Of a stretch of DNA of 64,000 nucleotides, positions 54,773-64,000 are shown piece after piece (the stretch's first letter is position 1; each line of letters begins with the position of its first letter). This stretch comes from Promethearchaeota archaeon. Its GTDB lineage: Archaea; Asgardarchaeota; Lokiarchaeia; Sigyniarchaeales; SOKP01. The notes below the pieces were generated by a model. It was not told the origin of the DNA. It saw nothing but the letters and a program-made list of their open reading frames with translations, and made no database searches. The DNA is taken from NCBI GenBank assembly GCA_016930515.1, contig JAFGGO010000114.1, positions 57,289 through 121,288 of the forward strand, read 5' to 3'. Position numbers and translations under genes: made by a program.

Positions 54773-57700
54773 TTGGTAATAAAAATTAAAGGCGCACGAG
54801 AACACAACCTAAAAAATATTAATATTGATATTGAAGACGGACTTACAGTAGTTACAGGAGTCTCCGGTTCGGGAAAAACATCATTAATATTTGATACCCT
54901 TTATAAAGAAGCTCACCGTCGTTTTTTAGAAGCATTCTCCGTTAATAAAGACGAGATGAAGCTTAATCCAGCAAAAGTAAATTCAATTTCAGGTATGGGA
55001 ACCACGATTGCCCTCGGACAGAACCTATTGAACAGAAATCCTAATTCCACCCTCGCTTCGGCTACGGGCCTTATTCCACTTTTCAAGATCTTGTTTTCTA
55101 GGTTTGGAACTAGAAAATGCCACAAATGTGGTTCATTAATTTCAGTCTTAAAAGAAGAAGAAATAGTTTCTCGAATCGAAGATCTCAAGAATGATGAAAA
55201 ACTTCAAATTTCTGCCATTCTTATGAAAAAAGCAAAAGGAAGCCATAGAACTTTACTTGCTCTTTTGGAAAAAGAATTTGGTTCAGAAGCGGTAATTATA
55301 GATTCACATCCCTTGGTTATGGATTTAGATCCAAATAAAGCTCACGATATTCAAGTAATTATCGGCAACATTGATAACACTACACAAATCGTCGAGATTA
55401 GGGCCCTTGTTAGAATGGCGTTAATGATGGGCTCAAGGGCTTTGGAGATTAAAGGAGATAATACATTATTAGTTATTTCTCTTATACAATCATGTGTGGA
55501 ATGTGGGACATGGTTTGATAAGCTAGAGCCGTATTATTTTAACAAGAATTGCCCTCATTGTAAGGGAAAAGGATGCAATGAATGCAACAATTCAGGTTAT
55601 CACCCGTTCGTTCAGGGGACCACATGGAAGGGTTTTTTATTTCAAGATATCTTGAAAATATCTGTAGGAGAACTTTCTTTCCTATTTTCAAAAGAATTTT
55701 CAGCCAATTCAAGATTATTAAAAGAAATAGAGAATAGAGTAAATATGTTAAAGTCAGTTGGTTTAGATTATTTGACTTTAGATAGAATCACGCCAACTCT
55801 TTCGAGAGGGGAGTCTCAGAGAGTTCGATTGGCAATGGCCTTACGAAGCAATTTATACGATGTAACGCATATACTTGACGAGCCTACCATTGGTCAACAT
55901 CCTACCGATATTTCTCGATTGATGTCAATGATTTCCAACCTCCCTGGAAGGATTATTTATATAGAACATGATCGACAGGCTGCCATTCATGCCGATAATG
56001 CCATTGATATGGGTCCTGGAGCAGGATATAAGGGAGGAGAGGTTGTTTTTGCAGGAAAGATAGAGGATCTTTGGAAAGCAAATACACCAACAGGAAAATA
56101 TTTTAGTTTAAGAGAGCATGTATTATGCCCAAAAAAGCGCGATCCACCTGTACAATTTATGACAATCAAGTCTGCTTACAAGCACAACCTTAAAAACATT
56201 GATGTGAGAATTCCGATCAATAGACTCACGGTAATTACAGGCGTTTCAGGATCGGGTAAAAGCACTTTAATCAAGGAAGTGCTTTATAATTCCTTAAAAA
56301 ATAGAAAACCAAGCGGTTGTAAAAGCATAGAAGGACCTTTGTTGAAAGCTGTCTTGGTCAATCAAGAACCGATTGGAAAAAATCCGCGATCTAACCCTGC
56401 CACATACACAAAACTCTCAGATATTATACGGAAGTTGTATGCTAAGGAATCTGGATTGAAATCGACTTACTTTTCCTTTAATACGCCTAATGGTGCTTGC
56501 GATACTTGTAACGGAATGGGTGCACTTGAAATTAAAATGCGGTATTTATCTTCAGTGTGGATCGAATGTTCTGACTGCGAAGGCAAGCGATTTTCAGAGG
56601 AAGTTCTCTCGGAGAAAGTAAAATTTGGAGAAAAATATTACAACATTTCAGAATTTTACGATTTACCTATCTCTACCGTTTTAAGGTTGTTGAATGAGGA
56701 AACTCGCGTGACAGAAAAGGAACTCGCTCCCGCAAGGCAGATGCTAGAAGCAATGACCGAAATTGGTTTGCATTATCTCTCATTGGGACAACCATCACCT
56801 ACTCTTTCGGGAGGAGAAGCGCAAAGATTAAAATTGTCAAAGTATCTCGGGAAGAGTACTATAAAAAATCAATTAATGATTTTGGATGAACCATCTACTG
56901 GTTTACATCCTCGAGATCTCTCAGGCTTGTTATCGGTCCTTGATAAATTGTTGAAAGCAGGAGCAACCATAGTTGTCGTTGAGCATAATTCGGATTTTAT
57001 TAGGGCAGCAGATTGGGTCGTGGATCTTGGACCTAGATCGGGACCTGTAGGTGGAGAGGTCGTGTACGAGGGATCATACGACGGATTATCAAGGGTGAAG
57101 CATTCCTTAACTGCGAGTGCTTTAGGAGAAGAATATTTTTCAAAACCACATCCCAGTAAAAAAGGCAAAATTTTACCAAGAAAACTTGAAATTTCAATTC
57201 AAAAAGCTTCTATGCATAATTTAAAGAACATAAGTGTGAACATACCAAAAAATAAGTTCACTGTAGTTACAGGCGTTTCAGGTTCGGGAAAATCAAGCTT
57301 GATAGTCGATACTTTAGAAGCAGAAGCCCGTCGTAGGTACTTAGAAACATTATCAATGTACGAAAGACAGGGTTCCAAGGAAACTAACGAATCCCAAGTC
57401 GAGGAGATAATTGGACTTGGAGTTACTGCCTTAATTACTCCTGAAAAGTTGGTTCGTGGATGGATTTACAATATTCGTTATACTATCGGAAGGGTAACTG
57501 ACATTATTTTGCATTTAGCAACAATTTTTTCACATGAAGGTAAACAGAAGTGTCCAAAATGTGGTGAATGGATGGAAAAAAAACAGACTTATTCTTGTAA
57601 TAAATGTGATATATCACTTCCGATTCCAAAGCCTCGTCATTTTATCTCATCTAACTATTCCGCTGCGTGTTTAAAGTGCCACGGAGTAGGAACAATGCAG

Positions 57701-59641
57701 GTTCCAAATCATAGCAAACTCATAATTTCCCCCGAAAAGCCGATCTGTGGGGGGGCAATGCATTCCCTGGGTTTTTTCCCAAAAGGATACTTGTGCAAAC
57801 CATATAATATGGGATACTATATTATACAAGCTCTTGCGGATCGATACGGATTTGATCAATTTCAAACACCATGGAAAGACTTAACAAACCGAGCTAAGAA
57901 CGCTTTCTTGCATGGAGATGAGGAACCGTTGAAAGTGCAATTTGAAAACAAGAAGGGCCAAAAATCGGAGAAAATAATAAAATATATGGGTTTTTATAAA
58001 CAATGGCTAAGAGATTGGGATGTAGGAGGAACATATACGGATACGATCCCGTGTGAAAAATGTCTTGGGACAAAACTTCGACCGCAGTATTTAGAAATTT
58101 CGTTTCTTAATCACAATATACACCAAATGTGCGAACTTACCTTAAGTAATTTGTACGAACTCTTAAAAAATCACGCCATAAATGACTTCAAACACGATTT
58201 TGTGAAAAACAGTTATAAAATTATACTTAGAAAATTAGAGTTTTTAAACAGAACGGGACTTGGTTATATTAATTTAAACAGAGTTGCGGAAAGCTTATCT
58301 GCCGGCGAAGCGCAGCGCGTGAAATTGGCAAGCCTCTTGGGAAGCGAGCTTTCCGCTCTCACGATAATAGTCGACGAACCCACGAGAGGATTACATCCAA
58401 CCGAGCTTCAAGCATTGATTAAGGCCTTGTTAGACATACGGGACAAGGGGAATACAATCATTGCCATCGAGCATGATTTTTCGTTTATCAAAAGCGCAGA
58501 TCACATTATAGAAATGGGACCAGGAGGAGGGGCAAAGGGTGGCTATATCGTTGCAATAGGGGCACCCTCAGAAATATCTAAGAAAAAAACTGCCACTTCT
58601 GATTGGTTAAGTGGTAAAAAAAGCTTTAATATTAATAAAACGCGTCGAAAACCAGAACGATGGTTGAAGATTTACGGAGCAAGAGCTAATAATTTAAAAG
58701 GAGACCTCGTTGAAATACCACTCGGTCTTATTACCGGAGTATGTGGCATATCAGGTTCAGGCAAAAGCACTTTATTAATTGATACACTAGCAAGGGCACT
58801 TGTACCAATAACACACACTACATCCGTTTCTCGAGAACCCACCAAACCAGGAGTACACGAAAAAATAGAGGGTTCTTTGGCGAATACCATTGTTGTTGAT
58901 CAAAATAAGGCCAAATTGGGAAATCCAATTAAATTTCTGGATTTGGAACGGTATATTTTAAAGATCTTTGCCAATACGGAAGACGCAAAATTATTAGGTT
59001 TGGGTATTAAGGAACTCGCCCAAAAATGTTCATCATGTAAAGGACGAGGTTATTTAAAGACTGATTTAAGCTTTTTACCAGCAATGATAGAAGAATGCGA
59101 AACTTGTAAAGGATCTGGTTATTTGGCCGAAATTTCACAAATTCGCTATGAGGGATATTCATTGCCAGAAGTGAATAATTTTACATTTAACGAGGCTTAT
59201 ATTTTATTCCAAGGACACGACAACATAACTTCGAGATTAAAAATCGTTTTAGATGTTCAACTGGGATATTTAAAATTAAATCAACCTGGTAGGACGCTCT
59301 CGGGAGGCGAGGCTCAAAGGCTCAAGATAGTAAGAGAACTCGCAAAGAATTCGAATAAAAAAACATTATATATTCTTGACGAACCAACAATAGGGCAACA
59401 TCTTGATGAAGTGTCTTCTTTAACTAAAATTCTTCAAAATCTGGTCAATAAAGGACACACGGTTATCGTTATCGAGCACCATCCTCACCTTTTGGCTTGT
59501 TGTGATTGGTTAATTGAATTAGGTCCAGGTGCTGGCCCCAATGGTGGTCACATTATTGCAAAAGGGACTCCCGAGACCATTGCCCAGGGGCCAACGCCAA
59601 CGGCGAAATATATTAGAGAGGTGTTAGAGGAAAAAAAATGA
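54773..59641 (+). CDS. double UvrA-like ATPase with four ABC domains
   Basis: A 1622-residue protein equal to two UvrA units in one chain, joined near residue 810. Walker A sites at about 30, 490, 834 and 1325 (all G[VI]SGSGK[ST]). Signatures: LSRGESQRV (about 341), LSGGEAQRL (about 677), LSAGEAQRV (about 1173) and LSGGEAQRL (about 1507); the first ABC domain of each half has Gly replaced by Arg or Ala. Zinc modules CxxC...CxxC recur in every quarter. The first half keeps a region where the UvrB-binding domain would lie and the motif NPRSNPATYT. The second half has lost both. Starts with TTG 16 bases after the smaller UvrA-like gene. Likely a pseudo-dimer that binds DNA, alone or with the 836-residue protein. 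Confidence 0.85.
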   Translation: MVIKIKGAREHNLKNINIDIEDGLTVVTGVSGSGKTSLIFDTLYKEAHRRFLEAFSVNKDEMKLNPAKVNSISGMGTTIALGQNLLNRNPNSTLASATGLIPLFKILFSRFGTRKCHKCGSLISVLKEEEIVSRIEDLKNDEKLQISAILMKKAKGSHRTLLALLEKEFGSEAVIIDSHPLVMDLDPNKAHDIQVIIGNIDNTTQIVEIRALVRMALMMGSRALEIKGDNTLLVISLIQSCVECGTWFDKLEPYYFNKNCPHCKGKGCNECNNSGYHPFVQGTTWKGFLFQDILKISVGELSFLFSKEFSANSRLLKEIENRVNMLKSVGLDYLTLDRITPTLSRGESQRVRLAMALRSNLYDVTHILDEPTIGQHPTDISRLMSMISNLPGRIIYIEHDRQAAIHADNAIDMGPGAGYKGGEVVFAGKIEDLWKANTPTGKYFSLREHVLCPKKRDPPVQFMTIKSAYKHNLKNIDVRIPINRLTVITGVSGSGKSTLIKEVLYNSLKNRKPSGCKSIEGPLLKAVLVNQEPIGKNPRSNPATYTKLSDIIRKLYAKESGLKSTYFSFNTPNGACDTCNGMGALEIKMRYLSSVWIECSDCEGKRFSEEVLSEKVKFGEKYYNISEFYDLPISTVLRLLNEETRVTEKELAPARQMLEAMTEIGLHYLSLGQPSPTLSGGEAQRLKLSKYLGKSTIKNQLMILDEPSTGLHPRDLSGLLSVLDKLLKAGATIVVVEHNSDFIRAADWVVDLGPRSGPVGGEVVYEGSYDGLSRVKHSLTASALGEEYFSKPHPSKKGKILPRKLEISIQKASMHNLKNISVNIPKNKFTVVTGVSGSGKSSLIVDTLEAEARRRYLETLSMYERQGSKETNESQVEEIIGLGVTALITPEKLVRGWIYNIRYTIGRVTDIILHLATIFSHEGKQKCPKCGEWMEKKQTYSCNKCDISLPIPKPRHFISSNYSAACLKCHGVGTMQVPNHSKLIISPEKPICGGAMHSLGFFPKGYLCKPYNMGYYIIQALADRYGFDQFQTPWKDLTNRAKNAFLHGDEEPLKVQFENKKGQKSEKIIKYMGFYKQWLRDWDVGGTYTDTIPCEKCLGTKLRPQYLEISFLNHNIHQMCELTLSNLYELLKNHAINDFKHDFVKNSYKIILRKLEFLNRTGLGYINLNRVAESLSAGEAQRVKLASLLGSELSALTIIVDEPTRGLHPTELQALIKALLDIRDKGNTIIAIEHDFSFIKSADHIIEMGPGGGAKGGYIVAIGAPSEISKKKTATSDWLSGKKSFNINKTRRKPERWLKIYGARANNLKGDLVEIPLGLITGVCGISGSGKSTLLIDTLARALVPITHTTSVSREPTKPGVHEKIEGSLANTIVVDQNKAKLGNPIKFLDLERYILKIFANTEDAKLLGLGIKELAQKCSSCKGRGYLKTDLSFLPAMIEECETCKGSGYLAEISQIRYEGYSLPEVNNFTFNEAYILFQGHDNITSRLKIVLDVQLGYLKLNQPGRTLSGGEAQRLKIVRELAKNSNKKTLYILDEPTIGQHLDEVSSLTKILQNLVNKGHTVIVIEHHPHLLACCDWLIELGPGAGPNGGHIIAKGTPETIAQGPTPTAKYIREVLEEKK

Positions 59642-60672
59642 TTTGGATTCCATTACTACTTTCAGATCCCTCTCCTTGCTTGAGAGTGATGGTTCTTAAA
59701 AATTTACTAGATAGAGATGAAAAAGATTCGGAAGTAAAAGAATTATTAAATTTCAGGAACGAAGACCCTTTAATAATTAATCTTTTACAGTTACAAGCGT
59801 CAAATGGTGGCTGGGATACTTTCGGCTCGAAAATAATTTCTTCAGGAGATTCGATTTATACAACATCCTTGGCACTTCAGAGACTAGGATATTTAGGGTT
59901 TGGATCAGAAAATCCTTCTGTTCAAAAAGCAGCAGAATTTCTGTTCTCAAATCAGCAAAAAGATGGATCTTGGCCTATGCCCGGAAAGAAGCAGAGAGAA
60001 GACGAAGAATTAGGGTATCAAAAAATGCCTGTTCAAACTGCCATCCCTTTATTGGGTTTAGTAATGTGCGGCTACGCAAAAGATAAGCGAGCTGAAAAAG
60101 CGTTCAATTGGCTAAACGAGTTGCGCTTAGAAGACGGTGCCTGGCCCGTGGGTATTTCAGCTGGAAATTACGGCGGTATTGCGGGCTACAGAAGAATCTC
60201 ACATTCGCGTTGGGGATGTCGTTCAAATACTTTAGCTGTTTTGAGTTGTTTGGCTTATCATCCTCAAAAACGAAAAAGTAATATCGCCAGGCAAGCGCTC
60301 GACTTGTTATTGGGAACAGATATGAAGCAACGATCAAGCCTAGGGTTTTTCGTGGCACGGATTCTTGGACTAGAAAGGTCGATTGGACGAATTACTTTCA
60401 TGGCTCGATTTGATATTGCCCATTTATTGAATTTATGCTGGAGGATCGGAGCAAGTATTGACGACGAAAGAGTATCTGAATTTGTAGAATTCATTAAAGG
60501 CGAACAAGGGCCTTTTGGAATGTGGGATTACTCTTCCCAACCTAAAGCAACGCGGTGGATCACTTACGATTTGTTAAATTCGTTAAAACAAATTGATATT
60601 AACAAGGAGTGGTTTAGTCTTGAACCGAGAACACCCTTTCAATCTTATGATACGAGAAAAAGGATTTATTAG
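59638..60672 (+). CDS. prenyltransferase/squalene-cyclase-fold (alpha-alpha barrel) protein
   Basis: A 344-residue protein starting in an ATGA overlap with the double UvrA gene. It contains several QW-type repeats of terpene cyclases and protein prenyltransferase beta subunits: LQASNGGWDTF, FSNQQKDGSWPMP, LRLEDGAWPVG and GEQGPFGMWDY. DxDD, the acid motif of squalene-hopene cyclases, is absent, so cyclase activity is doubtful. Such barrel proteins can also be binding scaffolds. It is the last gene of the operon; a link to an isoprenoid or polycyclic metabolite is possible. Confidence 0.75.
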   Translation: MIWIPLLLSDPSPCLRVMVLKNLLDRDEKDSEVKELLNFRNEDPLIINLLQLQASNGGWDTFGSKIISSGDSIYTTSLALQRLGYLGFGSENPSVQKAAEFLFSNQQKDGSWPMPGKKQREDEELGYQKMPVQTAIPLLGLVMCGYAKDKRAEKAFNWLNELRLEDGAWPVGISAGNYGGIAGYRRISHSRWGCRSNTLAVLSCLAYHPQKRKSNIARQALDLLLGTDMKQRSSLGFFVARILGLERSIGRITFMARFDIAHLLNLCWRIGASIDDERVSEFVEFIKGEQGPFGMWDYSSQPKATRWITYDLLNSLKQIDINKEWFSLEPRTPFQSYDTRKRIY

Positions 60673-60715
60673 ATAGATTCGTCAATGCTAAAAAAATCCT
60701 ATAAATTCAAAAAAG

Positions 60716-61903
60716 TTAATTTCGCATCTCAATAAATTTTCCTGAAGTCATTAACCTACACGGTTTGAAGTAATTGATATCATTTTCAATGGAAAAATCA
60801 CTTAATAACTCAGACCATTTTTCATAGTTATGTTTTCCAGGAATGAAGGGCCCTTGGGTACCAACACCGATTTTCATTACATTTTCAATAATGGAATAAT
60901 TCAGAACAATTTTTTCCTCTAATAATTTACATCCCTCGTTCAATTGGATAGCTAGCATCAATTCAGGATCTAATAATCCAGATTTTTTTGTCTTGTCTAT
61001 CAACGGTTTTCCGTTTTCTCGATATTCATAAAACCCTCTCCCTGTTTTTTTTCCATAATATCCTTTAGACACTAAATAAGTTAGTAATTTTCTGGGAGTA
61101 AAATCAACTGAGACTCTTTTCTCAAAACTTTTCAATGATTTATACGCAGTGTCTAATCCTAAATAGTCGCATAATTCAAATGGTCCGACATTCGTGATAT
61201 CTCGCGTATCAGCGTCTAATTGTTCGATTGGAATTCCCTTTTCTACCGCTTTATCAGCTATTAATGTAAAATATAAGGTTCCTGGTATTAACAGGCGATT
61301 TGCTATGAAACCAGGTGTATCCTTTTCAAGTGGAGCAACATACATCGAACCTTTTTGAGCGGGTATAGTCCTGCAAAAATTCAATATCTTATGAAATGCT
61401 TCATCACTAGTTTTTTTTCCTTTCATTATTTCGATACAACTTCGAGTAAAAGGAGGTAAAAAATAATGCGTACCAATAGTGTTTTCTGGTTTTCCAGAGG
61501 CTTCTCCTAACTCAGTTATTGTAAATGTAGAAGTATTAGAGGCAATTATAGTTTCCTTAGAGATCCGATCCCCAATATTTCTAAGAAGGTTTGTTTTTAG
61601 TTCAATATCTTCAGGAATCGCCTCAGTTATCAAATCTGATTCAAAAATAGGATCCTTCAATTGTTCGGATAAAATTAATTTATTAAAAATTCGTTTTGCC
61701 TCTCCATTTTGACGGAAAAAATTATTTGTTGCTAATTTTTCAATATAAGTTTTTAGTCTTTCTTTGGCATTTAATAAAGCTTTTTTTGATATATCTACAA
61801 GATATACATTATCTACTTTAGAGAGCATGAATACTTGAGCGATTCCAATGCCCATTGGCCCCGCACCAATAACCGAAATATTTTTGAAGTAATTATCTGT
61901 CAT
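60716..61903 (-). CDS. 3-hydroxyacyl-CoA dehydrogenase
   Basis: A 395-residue NAD-dependent enzyme. Rossmann motif ISVIGAGPMGIGIAQVF (about 9), VYLVDIS, SNTSTFTITELG with the catalytic-site Ser, and GTHYFLPPFTRSCIEI, where the usual HFFNPP is HYFLPP (Asn to Leu). DTPGFIANRLL supplies the last active-site Asn. The C-terminal 6PGDH-like domain ends with GYYGKKTGRGFYEY. It oxidises 3-hydroxyacyl-CoA in fatty-acid or butanoate metabolism. The Asn-Leu change may shift its substrate. It lies 175 bases from the ligase gene upstream on the same strand. Confidence 0.8.
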   Translation of the reverse strand: MTDNYFKNISVIGAGPMGIGIAQVFMLSKVDNVYLVDISKKALLNAKERLKTYIEKLATNNFFRQNGEAKRIFNKLILSEQLKDPIFESDLITEAIPEDIELKTNLLRNIGDRISKETIIASNTSTFTITELGEASGKPENTIGTHYFLPPFTRSCIEIMKGKKTSDEAFHKILNFCRTIPAQKGSMYVAPLEKDTPGFIANRLLIPGTLYFTLIADKAVEKGIPIEQLDADTRDITNVGPFELCDYLGLDTAYKSLKSFEKRVSVDFTPRKLLTYLVSKGYYGKKTGRGFYEYRENGKPLIDKTKKSGLLDPELMLAIQLNEGCKLLEEKIVLNYSIIENVMKIGVGTQGPFIPGKHNYEKWSELLSDFSIENDINYFKPCRLMTSGKFIEMRN

Positions 61904-62078
61904 TGTAGTCCCTCATTCTATTCAAAAGTTATTCAATAATAGTTTTATATTTTAAAGAAATATTCTGTTTTAATTATTTTTCATTTCTCAGAGAATATTA
62001 AGGTTAAAATGAAGAGAGATAAATAAAAATATTTTTATTTAAGGAGTCAAATTGACAAAAAGAACAAAGCAATACAGC

Positions 62079-63983
62079 TTATTTTGGATCCTTGACTAAA
62101 TCCTTAATCTTATCGATTGTTGTAGGATCTTCTATCGTGCTTAAGTCTCCAGGATCTCTTCCTTCTGCCACGCTTTTAATAGCTCTTCTGATAATTTTTC
62201 CTGATCTCGTTTTTGGAAGCGCTTGTAGAAAATAGATTTCTTTCGGAGAGGCCACAGGTCCTATCTTATCGCGAATGAGTTGCTTGATCTCATTTTTAAG
62301 CAACTCTGAACCTTCAAACCCCTCCTTCAATACAATCATGACAATGGGTACCTCGCCTTTAATCTCGTCTTCAATACCAATACAGCTCACTTCTGCGACT
62401 TTTGGGTGAGAAGAAATCATTGCTTCCATCTCTCCTGTACCTAATCGATGTCCAGCAACTTTCATCACCTCGTCAGCTCTTCCTAACACAAAGAAATATC
62501 CATCTTCGTCTTCAATAGCGTAATCACCTGTTGAAAAGTAGTTTTTGCCGGGAAATGCTTGATAATAGGATTCTATATAACGTTCGTCGTCCTTGTATAA
62601 TGTAAGTAATACTCCTGGTGGAGTTGGTGGTTTTGCAACTAAATATCCCTTTATTCCTTTTTGGACTTCAATCCCGTCTGAATCCACGATAAGCAGATTC
62701 CACCCCCAAGCAGGCTTTGTAGGACTTCCAGGTTTTATTCTCAAGGGGGCCACTCCAAAAGGATTAGCAATAATTGGCCATCCCGTTTCTGTTTGCCAAT
62801 AATTATCTAATATGGCAATTTTTTGACCCAAAACATTTTGCATCCATTGGTAAGTGGGTTTATCCAAAGGTTCGCCTGCCAAATAGATGGCGCGAAGGGA
62901 ACTCAAATCGGATTCTTTAATGTATTTATCATCAAATTTTCGCAGGATCCTGAACGCCGTAGGAGCAGAAAAAACGGTATTAACCTTGTATCTTTCAATT
63001 ATCTTGAACCAAGCGCTTGGATCTGGGTAAACAGGAGTACCTTCGTAAATAATAGAAGTGCATCCCTTAAATAAGGGAGCATATATGATGTAGGAATGTC
63101 CAACCACCCACCCTATATCAGAAGTTGCGAAATAAACATCTTGCGTGTCCGTATTATATATGGATTTCATAGAATGATATAATGCGACTAAATGGCCGCC
63201 CGTATCCCGGACAACACCCTTAGGTTTCCCCGTCGTCCCACTTGTATATAATATATAAGAAGGATCCGTGCTTTTCATCTTTTCAGGTTCAACCACGATG
63301 TTATTGGGCTTTTTTTCTATTAAATCGTTCCAGTACATATCTCTTCCTTCCACCATTGTATGTGGGATTAATTGTCGGTTGACGACAATAGCATGAGGGA
63401 CGCTGTATTTTGTTGTTTTAAGAGCCTCATCCACGATTGTTTTCAAGTCAACAGTTTTTCCTCCTCTCAAGCCACCATCCGCGCATATCAAGACTTTCGG
63501 TTCAGAATCGTCGATTCTAACAGCCAAAGAGTTGACTGAGAATCCGGCGAATACAACAGAGTGGATGGCACCGATCCTCGCACAAGCTAGCATTGCGATC
63601 GCCGCTTCAAGCACCATGGGAAGATAAATAACGATTCGATCCCCTTTTACGACACCAAGATCTTTTAATACAGAGGCGCATTTATTTACCATGACTAAAA
63701 GATTTTCATATGAAAGAATCTCCTCGTCGCCCGATTCCGAATACCAAATATAGGCAGGTTTTTCTGGAAATTTTTGAGCCCATCTATCTACGGCATTGTA
63801 ACAAGTATTTGTCACTCCTCCGAGAAACCATTTATAAAAAGGAGCATTTGAATCGTCTAATACTTGATCCCATTTTTTATACCAATGGATAGATTCGGCA
63901 ATATCGCCCCAAAATCTTTCAGGATCATTTAATGATAACACATATTGCTTTTCATATTGCTTCAAATTCTCTTCATAACTCAT
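62079..63983 (-). CDS. prpE: propionyl-CoA synthetase-type AMP-forming acyl-CoA ligase
   Basis: About 634 residues from the ATG at 63983; a TTG at 63995 would add four. ATP-binding core YILYTSGTTGKPKGVVRDTGG, YWQTETGWPI (acetyl-CoA synthetases have WWQTETG; PrpE proteins have YWQTETGWP), GYFFVLGRADEVMKVAGHRLGTGEMEA hinge, and the catalytic Lys in LPKTRSGKIIRR. The YWQ pocket indicates propionate or a slightly larger acid rather than acetate. With 3-hydroxyacyl-CoA dehydrogenase next to it, it suggests organic-acid activation. The 175-base gap contains only A/T sequence. Confidence 0.85.
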   Translation of the reverse strand: MSYEENLKQYEKQYVLSLNDPERFWGDIAESIHWYKKWDQVLDDSNAPFYKWFLGGVTNTCYNAVDRWAQKFPEKPAYIWYSESGDEEILSYENLLVMVNKCASVLKDLGVVKGDRIVIYLPMVLEAAIAMLACARIGAIHSVVFAGFSVNSLAVRIDDSEPKVLICADGGLRGGKTVDLKTIVDEALKTTKYSVPHAIVVNRQLIPHTMVEGRDMYWNDLIEKKPNNIVVEPEKMKSTDPSYILYTSGTTGKPKGVVRDTGGHLVALYHSMKSIYNTDTQDVYFATSDIGWVVGHSYIIYAPLFKGCTSIIYEGTPVYPDPSAWFKIIERYKVNTVFSAPTAFRILRKFDDKYIKESDLSSLRAIYLAGEPLDKPTYQWMQNVLGQKIAILDNYWQTETGWPIIANPFGVAPLRIKPGSPTKPAWGWNLLIVDSDGIEVQKGIKGYLVAKPPTPPGVLLTLYKDDERYIESYYQAFPGKNYFSTGDYAIEDEDGYFFVLGRADEVMKVAGHRLGTGEMEAMISSHPKVAEVSCIGIEDEIKGEVPIVMIVLKEGFEGSELLKNEIKQLIRDKIGPVASPKEIYFLQALPKTRSGKIIRRAIKSVAEGRDPGDLSTIEDPTTIDKIKDLVKDPK

Positions 63984-64000
63984 TATAATACCCAAAAATC

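Noticed and set aside
52246..59641. Annotation of the UvrA-like genes as nucleotide excision repair uvrA
   Set aside because: The smaller protein lacks the UvrB-binding domain, the larger is a double unit, and no uvrB or uvrC is in the window. The operon context is not repair.
1..64000. CRISPR arrays, insertion sequences, integrases or prophage
   Set aside because: No regularly spaced direct repeats, transposase motifs or terminal inverted repeats were seen on reading both strands.

Overview
This window looks like chromosomal DNA of an Asgard archaeon, most likely Lokiarchaeia-like. The support is indirect. The DNA is AT-rich, and the informational and lipid genes are archaeal: a family B DNA polymerase with PCNA-binding (PIP) motifs, a tetraether-lipid synthase-type radical SAM enzyme, AbrB-PhoU regulators and an intron-bearing tRNA-Thr. 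There are also several leucine-rich-repeat proteins, a degenerate small-GTPase-like protein and many lineage-specific orphans. No 16S gene or ribosomal protein is present to confirm the assignment. I see no insertion sequence, CRISPR array or prophage.

Layout. 1-4.5 kb: a winged-helix protein cut by the window edge, a small membrane protein ending in a PIP box, a GTPase-like/zinc-ribbon protein, LL-diaminopimelate aminotransferase (dapL) and two orphans. 4.6-13.3 kb: two overlapping membrane-protein genes, the second encoding a 2569-residue polytopic protein with internal repeats. 13.3-17.8 kb: two tandem SDS22-type LRR paralogs and small proteins. 17.9-21.6 kb: a winged-helix/ferredoxin protein, a DUF998-like membrane protein and an M42 peptidase.

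21.7-34 kb (minus strand) is a phosphate-homeostasis island. One operon encodes a 32-residue membrane peptide, a solute-binding protein, a fused double permease, two ABC ATPases, a DUF47/PhoU-like protein and a protein with the N-terminal domain of a nearby LRR protein. The two ATPases carry complementary substitutions, so one composite ATP site looks canonical and the other degenerate. A second operon encodes a DUF47-like protein, a PiT phosphate permease and another DUF47 protein. An AbrB-PhoU regulator and an alkaline-phosphatase-superfamily enzyme follow. A TATAGAG-type motif recurs in the intergenic regions.

34-48.5 kb: tRNA-Thr with a probable non-canonical intron, an LRR protein, a transglutaminase-like protein, DNA polymerase B, a polyprenol/dolichol-kinase-like enzyme, a Tes-like radical SAM enzyme, nicotinate phosphoribosyltransferase, a SAP-SWIM protein and several orphans.

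48.6-60.7 kb is the most unusual locus: a tightly packed plus-strand operon behind a tandem palindromic operator. It encodes a PadR regulator, two BtrH-type proteins, a SAM methyltransferase, an 836-residue UvrA-like ATPase lacking the UvrB-binding domain, a 1622-residue protein that is two UvrA-like units fused in one chain (four ABC domains), and a terpene-cyclase/prenyltransferase-fold protein. No uvrB or uvrC lies nearby. I infer a small-molecule synthesis/resistance or DNA-ligand-sensing system rather than nucleotide excision repair. The window closes with 3-hydroxyacyl-CoA dehydrogenase and a propionyl-CoA-synthetase-type ligase on the minus strand.
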